From Aspidapion aeneum (Eukaryota > Arthropoda > Insecta > Coleoptera > Brentidae), in assembly GCA_963576565.1 (NCBI GenBank), contig OY755046.1, positions 50,586,786 to 50,650,785 of the forward strand: a DNA stretch of 64,000 nt, given 5' to 3'. Positions within the stretch are counted from its first letter, which is position 1. The number at the start of each line of letters is the position of its first letter. This document shows, piece after piece, positions 1-12,883 of the stretch. The translations under genes and the position numbers were made by a program. The notes under the pieces are model-generated. The model did no database searches, was not told the DNA's origin, and saw only the letters and a list, made by a program, of their open reading frames with translations.

Positions 1-1030
1 GGCTGGTTAATAATATGATGTCTTTTATTTTTTCCGCAACTGTACTACTTTCCAAGTAGATCGCATTAAGTCGTACCTCGCCAAGTCAAAAGCATATTGG
101 TACCCACCGGTAAGTACTGGAAATTGCAGTAGGTACCAATCGCTATAGTGCTTTAACAAGACCCGATAAAGCAACAATACTGAAACGCAGGAAGGAGCGC
201 CAGTCAGCAGGACGTTTGAGCTGCATTGTGTTTTGAGCCCTTGTGATGTAAACTGATGTTTCGTTAAAAATCCTGCAAAATATTTATTTAAAGGTTTCTA
301 CAAAATTAAATTAGTTTAGTTTGTTCGACTATTGTTTTTTAGTGGTAGTAAAATAATAAAATGATTTAGTGATGGTTATAAATTTAAAGTAGGTAAGTTT
401 TTATATTTTCTTTCTAAAATATAAAAATATTTTTTTCTGAATGTTTTTTCGGTTGAAGTTTATAACAAACGCATATAATTCTCAAATACCAAATAATGCA
501 AGGACTTAAAACTAGAAACAACAAGTGAAATTAAAGAAAGAACATTTTTTCTTATTTTTCTTTCTTTAATTTCACTTGCTGTTTAAACGCATATAACTCA
601 TAAACTATTTAACCGACTAAAAAAACTTGGCTGGTTCAGTAGAGTGCTAATAAACGTGATTTTTTCCAATAATTCTTAGTGATTTCCAGGTGGTTCACAG
701 CGATTCCCAATAAAAGTTATCCCAAGAGGCAATCCAAAAATAAAAATACAAAAAAAAAACAAAATTTACGAAATCAAATATTACATTTTACGCTGATTTC
801 CAAAATTAAATTAAAAGAGGGTCATCCATAAAATAAATACAAACTTATTACCTATGCGATATCTCAAAAACTAAAAGTGATAGATAAAATTCAATTTGCG
901 AGTTGGATTCTCTAAAAAAAAAACTATAAAAAAGCATTTTTACACCAAAACAAAATTTTCATAAACAAAAACTTATACAGGATGTAACATTAAAAAGAAT
1001 CCACCTGGATTTTCTCAAAAACTATTAAAA
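1..1030. other. AT-rich stretch, no gene recognised
   Basis: No convincing coding exon is seen. A strong hairpin lies at about 515-585, where two arms containing AAGTGAAATTAAAGAAAG and its reverse complement flank a short T-rich loop. The rest is low-complexity AT-rich sequence. A short open stretch that ends at a GTAAGT near position 115 is discussed under rejected items. Confidence 0.5.
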
Positions 1031-1033
1031 CAT

Positions 1034-1400
1034 TTGAAAAACGTCAAATCCCGTCGATTTTGTTTGCAAGGGGGAAACATTTTGGCCAGTTTGAAAATTT
1101 TTTGCACGCACTTCGGTGAAGGGGTAAACTTTACCCCTATATTTTCTATCGGGAAAGTCGGTCTAATGATACCTTGTTTTGAAGGTCTAGTGAATATCTT
1201 TACAACTCTGTATAAATGTCAAAAATCTATCGATTACTTTTTGAGATATTTGCCTTCAAATTTAAGATGGACAGAATTAAATCAGAATTTTGTATTTTTT
1301 TGATTTATTTCTTATTTTGTCGGTCCATGTCAAATCTGAAAATTTGAAGGCAAATCTCAAAAACTATTCAATAGATTTTCAAAATTTTACACGGTTAACT
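1034..1400. repeat. Relic of the foldback MITE family seen intact at 12884-13449
   Basis: The segment shares long words with the 12884-13449 element: GATACCTTGTTTTGAAGGTC, a pair of CAAAAACTA-type 'leave no gap' AT words around ATGTCAAA, and the reversed partner GGCAAATCTCAAAAACTATT. An 89-codon open frame at 1034 runs across it, but it is repeat sequence with no protein-like features. Terminal repeats are not recognisable here, so this is an internal or eroded fragment. Confidence 0.5.
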
Positions 1401-3296
1401 TTTCTTAAATCATAGCTCCCTGTCTTCTTGTTGGGAGACCAAAATCTGTGTTAAACCTAACCTTGGTTAATTTATCGCAAACATATCCTAACCGGTCCAG
1501 ACAACAACATTTTTTAAAACAAAATTCCCCACAAAAAAAAACTCTTTCGATAAGTAAGTTTTCCAAAAAGTATACTTTTTGAAAATAATACTCTTAAGAA
1601 GTAGGTTAAAAAAAACATATTTTCTAAAAACTAATTTATAAAAAAAAATTTTTTTTCCAAAAACTAATTTATAAAAAAAACATTTTTTCCAAAAACTAAT
1701 TTATAAAAAAATAAATACTATACAAAATTGCAATCTTAAACCATGTCGCTGGCAAATTGTCCCCGCGGTTAATCGACCACGGCGAGTTGTCCCATCCTCT
1801 TTATGAAGAAAGTACGCCAAAAAGAAGGAACTTACAAAGATATCCTTGAAAGTCATTAGAATAACTTACATACAAGTTTTAACCGTATTTTTATTATTTA
1901 TAATTAATGATATTTAAAAAGAAGTAATTCAAGGTATTTGTTTCACGAAAAATTGTACGCTTCCTAAACAACTTAACACACAGGTCCCATTGTTGGTAGA
2001 GAAAACTGGTCTTCAGAAATTTGAAACTAATAATTTAAAACACCCTTTTTAGCCTCCAATATTACTATGTATGAAAGGCTACTTATTGGGTTCTTAAAAA
2101 ATATATATTTCCACTCAAAATAGTATCTTTGGGCTAAAAAAGGCCTAATTACCAAAATTTGTAATGGTCTGTCTGTCTTTAACACGATAACTCAAAAAAC
2201 TGTTTTTTTTTTTAATTTTTTTGCGAGAGAAGCGGTTTGTAAGGGAAGCAAAGGAGGGGTTGAATTTAAAAAAATTACAACTCAACAACGACAGCAGCCA
2301 ACGAATTGTGGTTTATTAATTTATATTGAGAATTACAATTACAACAAAATGAGTTTTTTGTGGTTGCGGTGGCCTGTCATAAAAATGATTAAATCAAAAC
2401 TCAAAGATCAAAACACTTAACAAAACGCGCGCAGTTTTCAATTTTATATTAAAAATGTAATTTCAAAAAAAATTGCATTGCGTTTAGACGGCTGAGTGCC
2501 TGAAGGGGAGAAGACAGAGATTTCACAAAAAAATTACCCCAAAGTTAAATTCACCCCGTCTGGGAAAACAGATGTTTATTGAACTAAAACAAAGGAAAAA
2601 ATCGGCAACACGCTTGAAGCTTTCTTTCATTTAACAGCAGTTCCACAATTTCACTCGCGGCGCCGCGGACTTTCTTGTGGATGGGAGTTTGGCTTAATCT
2701 TAAAACACGTGTGACTTCTTTCAGTGTCTTTTCGGAAGTGGTTCTTTATTCCCCTGTCAAATACAGGGGGTCGCTTCCCAATTCCCAGCGTGTGCAAAGC
2801 GCGCATGATTTTTGCCAAAATGATTAAGTGTTCAAAAAGAAAATAACTTTCAACAAAGAGAAAAATTATCACCTGATCGGAATTTTCCCAAACATGGAGT
2901 TTCTTTTTTAAAGGTTTGGCTAGAGCCCAAAAATATCAAAACAAAATTTAAAGTTAGGTTTTTCCAAAATTCCAAATAAAAAATAAAACAACTGGCAGCA
3001 TTAAACAGCGTTAAATTATTTAAAAAGATTCCAACAAAATTTGCCTTTCATGAAGTTTGTAAGGGGAAAAAGAGAGTGGGTTTATTGTTTTATGTTTTTT
3101 TTTTAACTTTTTTTTGGAGTTTTAAAATATTTGTTTGTTGTTTGGCTCGTATTTAAGACTATCCTTATTTATTTGTTGTACAGGGTGTTGGTTTGTTTTG
3201 GATTGTTTTTTGATATAGCAAGCAGTTTTTAAGCTTGGAAGGGGGTCTTTAACTTTTTTATTTTGTTGGAAATCAATTATAGCATTTTTAACAAAA
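1401..3296. other. Intergenic sequence, no gene recognised
   Basis: Nothing with exon or transposon-protein character is seen on either strand. A small tandem repeat, about 33 bp per unit and three units, lies at 1621-1712; each unit carries CTAATTTATAAAAAAA. Two short reverse-strand open frames near 2651-2872 and 3122-3346 look random. Confidence 0.5.
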
Positions 3297-3783
3297 ATAA
3301 ATTGGTAAAAATTTATTTTTAAGTCACAAGCTTTTATAAAATGCACTAAAAATTAAAAAATAATTTTCTAACATTTTAATATTATCATAATAATAAAAGC
3401 GATGGCCGACTGATGGAAATCTTGACGATGTTAGCACGATAAGATATCCGTATCAATTAAATATCACTATTTGCAAGAATCGATTTAGCAGAAAAATGCA
3501 GAGGTATTAAACCCACCCAACCCGACCTAAGATACCCCAGCATTTCTCTGACATAAGTATAGCAATGGCATAACATTGCGGCACATCAAACATATCTTTG
3601 ATGACCTGCTATGTTGAATATTCTTTAAGTGTTTTGATCACAACTTTAGATTAACTTATGCTTTGATTTGCGGCCATCGCTTTTATTATTATGATAATAT
3701 TAGAATGTTATAAAATTATTTTTTAATTTTTAGTGCATTTTATAAAAGCTTGTGACTTAAAAATTTTTTTGTTACCAATTTAT
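3297..3783. repeat. Inverted repeat, about 112-bp arms
   Basis: Left arm 3297-3408 and right arm 3672-3783 are near-perfect reverse complements. Both contain AAAAGCGATGGCC or its complement, TGCACTAAAAATTAAAAAAT and AAGTCACAAGCTTTTATAAA. The roughly 260-bp spacer has no coding character. The right arm is also the left edge of the minisatellite element that follows, and the same edge recurs at about 14615. The left arm therefore looks like a second, inverted copy of that element's terminus. Terminal target-site duplications are not clear. Confidence 0.8.
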
Positions 3784-4350
3784 TTTCTACTTTTTAGTCT
3801 CAGCTATCTACTCTATTAAATGAAAATATTTGTTCAATACCAGAACAAAAGAGTTTATTCTAGATTATAATGAAATCGCTGATCGTGAGTTGTTTGGAAA
3901 CTCATTTTTCTATTGGGGGAAGGAGAGGGTGGGGGTAGAGGTAGAAATATATTTCTTGTTTGGGCTGTATTGCCATCGGACCTTTATGCATATACCAAAT
4001 TTTATAAAAGTCATTTAAAGTGAAGTTTGTCAAAAACGCATTTTTTATGGAAGAGGTGGGGGGTAGGGGTGGGAGGACATTTTTTTCTTATTGTTGTATT
4101 ATCATCGGACCACTATGTGTATACCAAATTTTATCCAAATCGGATTACGGGAAGTATGTCAAAAACACATTTTTCTATGAAAGGGGGTGGGGGTAGGGTG
4201 GGAGGATATTTTTTTCTTAATGTTGTATTGTCATGGGACCACTATGTGTGTACCAAATTTCATCCAAATTGGATAATGGGAATTGTGTCAAAAACGCTTC
4301 ACAAGATTTGATAGTTAGTTAGACAGAACATCTGAAGTTAAATAAAAGCT
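3784..4350 (+). repeat. Minisatellite-bearing element, copy 1 (short array)
   Basis: About three units of roughly 128 bp follow a unique leader. Each unit carries a purine-rich block (GGGGGTGGGGGTAGGG type), then TGTATTGTCATCGGACCACT, then ACCAAATTTCATCCAAATCG, then GTGTCAAAAACGCATTTTT. Leader and tail (GACAGAACATCTGAAGTTAA) are nearly identical to the copy at 14.6-16.4 kb, which has more units. Open frames run through the array in several phases because the repeat lacks stops in those phases; they are not genes. Confidence 0.85.
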
Positions 4351-5176
4351 TGTAAAAATAATTTAATCTTTTAGTTTTTGAGATATTACAAAAAGTTGAT
4401 TTTTTCTAAAATAATTTTTTCTAATAAAATCAGCGTAAAATTTCATTTCAAATAACATATTTTATTATTTTTTTATTACCTCTTTAATTTAAATTATTTT
4501 TTTTAGTAAGTTTAGATTAAAATATCTAAAATCCAGCAAATAAATTAAAATATAAACCAAAAACAAACAATATATTTAGATCTTTATATCTAAAGGGGTA
4601 AATCCCTAAAGAAATAACAATTTTATATAATATCTCAAAAACTAAAGATGACTGATAAAATTCAATTTGACAGTTGGATTTATAAAAAAATTGTATAAAA
4701 AAACAATTTATACCAAAAAATAAATTTTCATAAATAAAAAAGTCCCTAAAACTACTTTTATATGAAAAAAATTTCTATTTCTATTTCTTCGGTAACATTT
4801 ATACAATTTTTTTGAGTTCCGATGTCAAAAATCAAAAAAGATTTAACAGATAATAAGTTGATAAAATGCGTGATATTGAAAATCGTCGACCCGAGTTCGA
4901 GGAAATGTCAAATTTTCGTTTGTTTTATGTTAAATTTATTAGGCTTTTAAAAAATTTTATTAGACTAATAAAGTTTGTTTAGTGACATGAACATGATCAC
5001 CAGACAAACCCCGTCAAACAGTTACGTATACGTATTACGTATAATTTAACATCGATAGATTTATAATTTAGATATCGTATTTTTTTTGCTTATATATATT
5101 AAAAACAACTTCCTGAATTTTAAACTGTGTTATTGGCAATAATATTTTTTTATTGAATTTAATAAATACTAAGATA

Positions 5177-5573
5177 CATCGGCGTAGCGTGCCCGAAAGG
5201 GCGGGGGGGGGCGACAGCTAAAAAGGGCGCCTCTGACAACTGATGAAAAATCTTACGGCAAAAAAAAAGGCGCCTCTCACAAATCTTGCGACCAAAAAAA
5301 AGAACCGCGCCGTAGAAATTTGAACCGCGCCGTCTCCAAAAAAAAAAAAAAGGTCATCATATGTCCGGGGGCGGCCGATAAGTCATAAGTCACAAGTCGC
5401 AAAGGCGCCTCTCACGAAATCTTGCAACTTAAAAAAACACAACAAAAAGTCATCATGTATGAGGGGGCGGCCGATACGACACAAGGGCGCCTCTCCCACC
5501 TATGGGGCGCCACTACCCTCGGGGCGGGGGGGGCGACGAACCCCCCGCGCCCCCCCCCCACGCTACGCCGCTG
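5177..5573. mobile_element. GC-rich hAT-type MITE, copy 1
   Basis: A 397-bp GC-rich island in AT-rich surroundings. It starts CATCGGCGTAGCGTG and ends CACGCTACGCCGCTG, so the termini are inverted repeats of CAGCGGCGTAGCGTG. It is flanked by a perfect 8-bp direct repeat, CTAAGATA (5169-5176 and 5574-5581). An 8-bp duplication with CAG-type ends is characteristic of the hAT superfamily. The interior has runs of G and C and repeated GGGCGCC words but no coding capacity. A shorter relative lies at 55493-55731. Confidence 0.85.
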
Positions 5574-5764
5574 CTAAGATATCAATATAGTTCGCCAAAG
5601 TCCAACTTTATTATATTTTTAAAAATTAGAAAAGCAAACAACTAAACTCTAACAAATATAAAGCTTTTTGAATGGAACAAATAATTTACTAACGTTAAAG
5701 TAGAAGAGACCATAAAATAATTTGGAGTTTTTTGTAAATTACTATTACTAATTAGCTACTACGA

Positions 5765-7180
5765 TCTCGGTTTAGAACGTATTGTTCTACGTTGTCCGAC
5801 GCCTATTTTCCACCTTCTTCAATCCTGACAATCATCTTCTGTCAGGTTTTTTTGACTTATTGATCTTTGGATTGACTGTTGCCATTTTATGGTCACAGCA
5901 TCCTGGAAGCCTGGCGTCTCAGGCTTCCAGTATACAGTGACCCTATGCCATTTTAGTTTAGGACGCCCTCTTTTTCTGCGCCCTATTGGTTGCCATCCTA
6001 GGACCTGGTTTGGTAATATTTCGTCGTTCAGTCATTGTACATGGCCGTACCATATCCTTTTAGTGATGTCATCCGTTATGCTTCACTTGATTCCCATTCT
6101 TTCTTTTATCATCTCATTTGTCATATGATCTGTTCTAGATATTCTCATTGATCTTATTGCATCCATTTCGACACTTTCCATTTTTGTTTTGTATTCTTCT
6201 GTTACGCGACAAGTCTCTATTCCATACAACATCGTGCTTTTCACCATTGTTGCATATATGTTAAATTTTACATTATTTTTTATCTCTCTGTTCCATAAAT
6301 ACTTTAGCCAATAACCTTTTTTGCTTTTACTATTCTTTCTTCCAGTTCTTTAGTCTGTTTCTGTCTTATCAAATGTGACACTCAAGTATACATACTCATT
6401 GCATGGAGATATTGTTTGTCCATTGTCTAGTTCTAACACACTTGATTCGTTTCAAATACATAAGTACTGTGTCTTGTCCATGTTCACTGTTAACCTTCAC
6501 TTTTGGTACTCTTCGGTTAGCTTTCTCATCATATACACCATGTCTTTTTTATCATTAGCTACAATTACTTGGTAGTTTTGTAGAGCTACTGCCATATATA
6601 TTTTAAAAAATGTTGGAGAGATACAACATCCCTATCTTAAGCCTTTCGTTACCAGGAATTCTTTTGAAATTCGATTTTCAATTTTTTAGATTTTGACTTT
6701 GTTTAGTTATTTTATCGCGCTTTTATGAAAAAGGGATTGATTTTAGTTTGCTCTAACACGGTCCATAATGTTTCTACTGGAACGGTATCATATGATTTTT
6801 GTAGGTCCACAAAAATAACACGAGTCTCTATATTTCTGGCACTGCTTTTCTCAATTACTTTAAGACAAAAAACATCACTACAAGATCTGCCTGCACGAAA
6901 CCCACTTTGCTCTTCTTCTTGTTGATGAAAATCATTATTTATTAGATCTCTAAGAGTCCTACCGTACAATCTACTTAGAGTACTGGTTACTGAAATTCCT
7001 CTGTAATTGTTGCAATCCAGCTTGTTCCTTTTTTATGTATTGAGGATATAAATGCAATTTTCCAATCATTAGGTACTGGATGTCCGCTTATGCATTGATT
7101 GATTATATATGTGAGATTTTTTCGTAGTTTCTCTGTTCCATCCCCAGGTCCGCTAGTTTTTCCGGATTTAAGTTTTTTAA
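5765..7180 (-). pseudogene. RTE-like LINE reverse transcriptase relic
   Basis: Read on the minus strand from about 7175 downwards, the translation gives a typical non-LTR reverse transcriptase. Fragments include WKIAFISSIHKKG, then EEQSGFRAGRSCSD and VIFVDLQKSYDTVPVETLW (motif A, near 6780-6860). The sequence then jumps, through an internal deletion near 6660-6710 that removes the [YF]ADD region, to the C-terminal tail ending in the conserved TGACAGAAGATGATTGTCAG segment near 5830. Many stops and shifts are present, so it is dead. The C-terminal tail is the same family as the tandem units at 17.7-20.3 kb. A 58-bp hAT micro-element interrupts it. RTE-like assignment rests on motif style only. 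Confidence 0.8.
5888..5945. mobile_element. 58-bp hAT micro-MITE with 8-bp target duplication
   Basis: The element runs TATGGTCAC to GTGACCCTA and is almost entirely an imperfect hairpin, with CCTGGAAGCCTG and its complement in the arms. TGCCATTT is duplicated at 5880-5887 and 5946-5953. The same spot in the homologous LINE tails near 18.17 and 19.85 kb lacks the insert, giving an uninterrupted empty site. A second copy lies at 53568-53627. Confidence 0.88.
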
Positions 7181-8445
7181 TACATACTATTCTTTATCAT
7201 TTCTTTTTACATTACAAGCGACATTTGAAAAAGAGGAAAATGAATAATTGAATTTATTTACCATATTTTTAAAAAAAGGCGTAATTGTACTATGTACTCA
7301 TTACCTAACATAAAAAGGTGACTGGGTAGACAATGATTTACATACTTTTAAAAATTAATAGGTATAGGAATGTTTTTTTTATTTATAGCATCTAGGTTTA
7401 CCTCCAATTTTAAGGAAAATTGTTTAAAACATTTCTTCAAAAAACTTTAGCATAAAATTTTTCTTGGAATTTAAATTTAAACAAATGATTATTATGGTTT
7501 ATGGATGGATTATGGTCTGATTTATACACCATGTAAACATATTCTTAAATTTTAAAAAACATTGTAAATGCCAAAATGTTTTAAGAATAGCACCAATTGT
7601 TGAGACACCACTCAACAAAAGGCATGTAATTTTAGTTTAACAACATAATGCCATAATTTAAACATTTCCTCTGCAGGGCATTTAAAAAGTTAAAATGTCA
7701 AGTTATTGTAGGTGTGTGAAAATTGCCCGAAGAAAGCCTGAAGTTATTTAATTGTGAGTCTGTTTTAGAAAACCAAACAAAAATATACAAACAAAATAGT
7801 TGAAAAAAAACAGATAAGTGAAATTTTGACTTTTTGAAAAAAAAACAAGAATTGAAGATATAAAATAAATAAGGTATCGTTAAAAATCAATTTTTTTATT
7901 CTTCCATTTTTTATCATTATTTTTGTAATAAAATTCGTTAAAACAAATAATTAATGTATAAAAGAAAATATACTTACTAAAGTCATTAATAAGTTATTAT
8001 TAATTACTAGAATAGAAATATTTTTTTATCAATTTTAATTTATCAAAACGCCATCTCTTTTTAATTTTTTTTATTTATTTACTATTTGAGTCGTGCACAA
8101 GACATAACAAATCAATGCTTTTTTTTAAACAACAATTTTTTTTTGCATTTTATTACTTCTTCGTGAGTGTATAGGGTGATGCAAAATGAGAACTTCTGTG
8201 GTGTTTTATGGTACATCCATGGAAGTTAAAAAAAAACTAAAAATTTGAATTTTGGAACAGGGTCTTTTTTATTTATAATCTTTCTTATTATTATTTATAA
8301 TTTTCACTTTTTATAGTTTTCTATTTGATTTTTGAAATCAACGTAAAATTTGCTTCAAAGTGAGGTATGACAGTCAATATTTTATATGGTTAATATTTTA
8401 TATATGTTTTTTTAAATACTTTTTAAACGTAAATAAAGGATCTGA
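7181..8445. other. Intergenic, no gene recognised
   Basis: AT-rich sequence with no exon-like open frame, no transposon protein motif and no clear terminal repeats. Poly-A and poly-T runs are common. Confidence 0.5.
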
Positions 8446-8909
8446 TACCTTCCTAGCTAGCCTATTAGCACACTTCAAGTGAAGTCCATGATATATCAGC
8501 CTTGAAAACAGTTTTTTATAAATATCTCAGAAACGAAAGCTCCTGCGTTATTTTTGGTTATAATACAAATTATTAAGAAAAAAAGTGGTCTACTATATTC
8601 CGAAAACCGCATATTGATAGATTTGAAAAGTAAGCATTTTTAAAAGTTTTGAATTGTCAAGCATAAATAGATTTTTATCAAAATCTAATCAGCTCGTTAC
8701 AGTGTCAAACACTATTTTACCCAAAAATTTTATGAAAATCGGTTTAGCGGTTTAGGAGTTATTGTGGTACGGACAGACACACACAGACAAACATCATAAC
8801 GATTTTGCTGCGATACACCCAAACAACACATTTTCGGCGTTATCTCAAAAAAAAAATTTAGTCAAAAATAATACCTTCTCTAGCCATTGCTTCGCGGGCT
8901 AGGAAGGTA
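8446..8909. mobile_element. MITE with TACCTTCCTAGC termini, copy 1
   Basis: The left end TACCTTCCTAGC at 8446 is mirrored by GCTAGGAAGGTA ending at 8909. The interior holds the phrase AAAATCGGTTTAGCGGTTTA followed by a GACAGACACACAC tract. A second copy of the family, heavily interrupted, spans 20683-22493. Both copies are preceded by GGATCTGA and followed by AAAATA, so the true element edge may lie a few bases outside the inverted termini. No coding capacity. Confidence 0.7.
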
Positions 8910-10738
8910 AAAATAGAATATAGAGAAATTAAAACAAATGAGTAATATGACCTTATAATAAAAAAGTAACTCTATAAAAGAATATCAACTTTATGTGATA
9001 TCTCAAAAACTAAAAGCAAGAGATGAAGTTCAGTTTGAAAGTCGTATTATTAATTTTAGAAAAAACTATAAAAAAAGGAATTCACAGCAAAAAAATAAGA
9101 AGGTCATATAAAATATTTAAAAACCTACTTCTTAAATGTAAAAATAAATCAATTATATTTTGCATGAAACCTCTTTGTTTATTAGATACGGAAGGTCAGT
9201 TTTTTTAAATGATCTTTTGTCAGATTCGCCATTTTTAAATTTCATAGTTTTTTTCCTCTCATCAAACTTGACAATTCCTATAATTTGGGAACAAAAAACG
9301 TGACCAAAAGTTATTTGAACTTGTTACTAAGTTTGACCTTTCGCGTCACTCCTTAAAGTTTGGTGCACCATTTAAATTACACCCTGTATAAACACATAAC
9401 TGCACTTTATTATCGAAGGTAACAGAACCAAGTCATTTAAAAAAGCTGTCTAATAAATCTTAAAAAGGAACCAATACTGCAGGTGCTTGTGTCTTTAAAG
9501 TTCATTTTGTGTGATTTAAGGCGAGATTTAAAGAGATGTTAAATTTGGGCATCGACCTTTTTTGCAAGGGTCAACGCTTTGGTATTTAAAATGTTTTATA
9601 AGGTGGTTGAGGGGTATAAGGCCCGCCCTTTAATAAGGGCCAACGGTCGTATCTAAGAAACTAAGTAAGCAATCCCAAATCTGGCAAGACGTTAAAATAC
9701 ACTTAACTGTATTCCGTGTCATTCCGTCGTATGCAGTGAAACAGGTGAGAAGTGGGTATTTGTTTTCCACGCGAATTCTAGCTCAAGCCATGCCGCGTAT
9801 TACATTTAGCGTTCAGGAAAAATATGGTTCAAGGGTATTTCGGGGGAAAAGATGTGGCAAATTTATTTGTTGTCGCGTTTGAGGTCTAAATTTCCAATAT
9901 TTTATGTACAACTAACCTCGATCGGTTTTCTTTACGAACTGTCAAAAGAAAAGATCACCGCGCTAGGGAAAACAATCGGTGTCATAAATTTTCTCCCTCT
10001 ACTTTACCGGGGCGCACAGACGACAGATATTGGCTGCGGGTCTAGCTATCCTGAAACAATGGGCGTAACCACTTGTAAACTTTTATCCTTTTTTCTTACA
10101 TATTACATATATGCAGTTGTTCTTATCTTACATACAGTAATAATTTGCCATGAATGTATAGTCCTTGTCATAAGCAGTTACACTTTTGCAACTTTGACAT
10201 GAAATAACTGTAGGTTCATTCAAAAAAACGTACAGATAAAAACAACTCAAAGGCATTCCATTTTTCAGTTTTTTTGTTGCTGTCAGTATGCATATGATAA
10301 ATAAAGGGGTTGGAAATGTCACAAATGTGTAACTGCCTGTGGCCAGGACTATATAAAAATCAGGTATGTGACAGGGTTTGACAATGTAGAAAAATAATAT
10401 ATTTTTTTAATACTATGGACGTGGCCCAAAGATTATAGAATATAATATATATTATTAGGTGGCCTTACATATGTATGCATTGAAATTTCCTGCAGTCATT
10501 AATAATAAAAACTATTAATAAGAAATACATTTTAATTGCGTTTCTTTATGATTATTTGCAGTTATTTATTTTATTTTAACACCTAAATTACATTTTCGTA
10601 TGACAAAAATTGGTAGATGTAAATAAAGCTCATTTAAGTCTTAATATAAGGCCCGCCTGGTAATACGGGCCAGGAGGATCTCAAAAACTAAAAAGATATT
10701 AGTTGTTTGTGTTTTTTTGAACTTGTAATATGACAATT
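8910..10738. other. Intergenic, short GC-rich repeated motif only
   Basis: No gene is recognised. An ATAAGGCCCGCC word followed by a GGGCC half occurs at about 9616-9641 and again at 10646-10671, and a reversed form (GGTGGGCCTTATTACCAG) occurs at 11743-11761. These may be remnants of one repeat family. The 116-codon open frame at 9852-10202 has no recognisable domain and unremarkable composition. Confidence 0.45.
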
Positions 10739-11173
10739 GGGACATTTTGGGTCAGTTAAAATAACAGAAAATTTGAAAGCTGTTACCGTTATTGTTACTA
10801 AGAATAAGGGCAACATTCAGGGCAAAAAAGATAGATTTTGGAACACTAAAGATTACATAACACAAACGTTAGTTTAGTAGTTTCCCACTCCTTCAACTTT
10901 TTGTTTAATTATATTTGTTTAGTTATTTTTTATTAGATTTATGGCTTTTTACAAACTAAACTACCGAATTTTCGTTAAAAATTTGACTGCATTAAAAAAA
11001 AATCAATATAAAACTAACCTTAAAAAATAACGGTAACATTAAAGGACAGCCAACGTAAGTACCGGGCGCCGTTACCGTACATAACAAAAAAAGGAGCGAG
11101 AAGCTGCTAATGCGCAGACTCAGTAATAACAATAACGGTCACAAAGTGTAAAATACGCGACCCAAAATGTCCC
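10739..11173. mobile_element. 435-bp TIR element
   Basis: Begins GGGACATTTTGGGTC and ends with its exact complement GACCCAAAATGTCCC. Just inside, GTTACCGTTATTGTTACT is mirrored by AGTAATAACAATAACGG. No coding capacity is visible and no convincing target-site duplication was found, so the superfamily is unknown. Confidence 0.75.
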
Positions 11174-11405
11174 TATTTACTTAAGAAATTTTAACTTAAT
11201 TTTCGTTGTAATAAAAAAGTCTGCACAAGGGAAAACAAAAGAAATATTGTTTTGGCAAACAAGCCTCTAAGGCTTTAAAATGCAGAGGAATATTTATTTT
11301 GCACTCTTTCCAAAAACGATATAGATTTAAGAAAAAATTGTAATAAAATATACAGATAACTACTATCAAAAAATGCACGAATTTTTAAAAAATATTAGGG
11401 ATTTA

Positions 11406-11663
11406 TTGGAATAAAACATGACTTTATTTTAGAGTCGACTTTATTTTGACACATTTACACAGAAAACAGCTGACCTCTCAAAATTGACATACCAAAGCCA
11501 AATTTAATAATAAATACGCTAACTTTCATTTAATAAATACAGACACTAATAAATCCGGTTTTTAAATACACAAAGGCCGAATTTTAAAAGAAACCAGCTG
11601 CTTTTTATATGCAAATCTGTCAAAATACGGTCGATTTTAAAATAAGGTCAGGTTTTATTCCAA
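11406..11663. mobile_element. 258-bp TA-flanked MITE
   Basis: Inverted termini TTGGAATAAAAC and GTTTTATTCCAA are each bordered by TA. The similarity extends inward through ACTTTATTTTAGAGTCGA and TCGATTTTAAAATAAGGTC. TA borders suggest a Tc1/mariner-mobilised MITE, but a longer duplication cannot be excluded. Confidence 0.7.
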
Positions 11664-12883
11664 TAAGTGTCTATTTTCTAATACTATTTAATCGTATCTA
11701 TTTTTGGTCCTTATTTAAAGTATAGTAACCATATGCTTACATTGGTGGGCCTTATTACCAGCACGTAAACGATATTAAAGCCCAATGTACAATAATATGT
11801 CTTTCTAAATATTTCTGTGTAAATTTTTTTTATAAAACAGAGTAATAAAAAAATATCTCTTTCAGAAGCTAGTTGACTTTCAAAAAATTAAACGTAAAAA
11901 AAAATGTTCATTTAATATACGATTTATTCAATGTCTGATCAAAGTCTAAGGTTTTTCCAAAGAAAAGTTGTTAGTAAAATATAAAAATATGGAAATGAAG
12001 TTTTGATGTGAATTTTTTCCAATAGTTGAACTTAACGCTAACCTTTATTTAATAGAATTTTTTATGTTCCGGCTTTTAGGTGTCACGAATCTACAGTTTA
12101 GTTTCAAAAAGATGAAATATGTGAAAAAATACTGAATTGGAAACTTTGAGATATTTTAAAACAAGGATACAAAATGCCACAATAATATTTTGCAAGGAAA
12201 ACACCCTCAACATCAACCGGAAAACTGTTTTAAATAAGGTAAATTGTCAGTCTTTATCACACAAGTTTTAAATTTAACAATAATTGTGGTTTTAATTATT
12301 TAGATAAAATTATACAAGTTTTCGTGGCTAATCGGGAAAAAGAAGTTATTGTTTCTCTCATATTTTTCCGTGGGCAGCTTGAAAGCTTAACCTCACGGAG
12401 GTCCAAAATCTAATGGACACCTAATAAGTGTTGACAGTTAACTGTTTCGTCCTTATGGGACTCCTCAGAACACTGCTTGGTCAATGTGACACCCTTGCGA
12501 AGTTAATTAGACCGTTTTGTTTCTAATCCTATGTATATAGTGAGAATAAGAATTTCACGTTTGATAAAATTATGCCTTTAGTTTGATACCCCACATACCT
12601 TGACTTGTAGAAAATGGCGAATAGTTATCGGGCTGTTTTATGATAACATGTTTTGACTTCAGTGGATTTTTTTTTATTGTGCACCTCTGATGACCCGAAA
12701 AATGACAAAAATAATTTGAAAAGTTATCTGCAACAATTAGCGACGTATCAAATTTTAAAAGCTTAAGGTCAAAATCGGTAATATAAAAGTTATGAGATTT
12801 CAGTAAATGTAAATAAAGTATGATGTAAAAAATTATTTTTAAAAATTTACGAGGTCTTTAAAAATATACGAGTATACACGGTA
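11664..12883. other. Intergenic, no gene recognised
   Basis: No exon, RNA gene or element terminus was recognised. The stretch is AT-rich with scattered short open frames of random character. Confidence 0.45.

Noticed and set aside
1..115. Possible coding exon ending at GTAAGT (reading FQVDRIKSYLAKSKAYWYPP)
   Set aside because: The open stretch is short, starts at the window edge and has no recognisable family; a GTAAGT alone is not enough.
9852..10202. 116-codon open frame on the plus strand
   Set aside because: No domain, no splice context, no paralogue and composition like random AT-rich sequence; single ORFs of this size are expected by chance.
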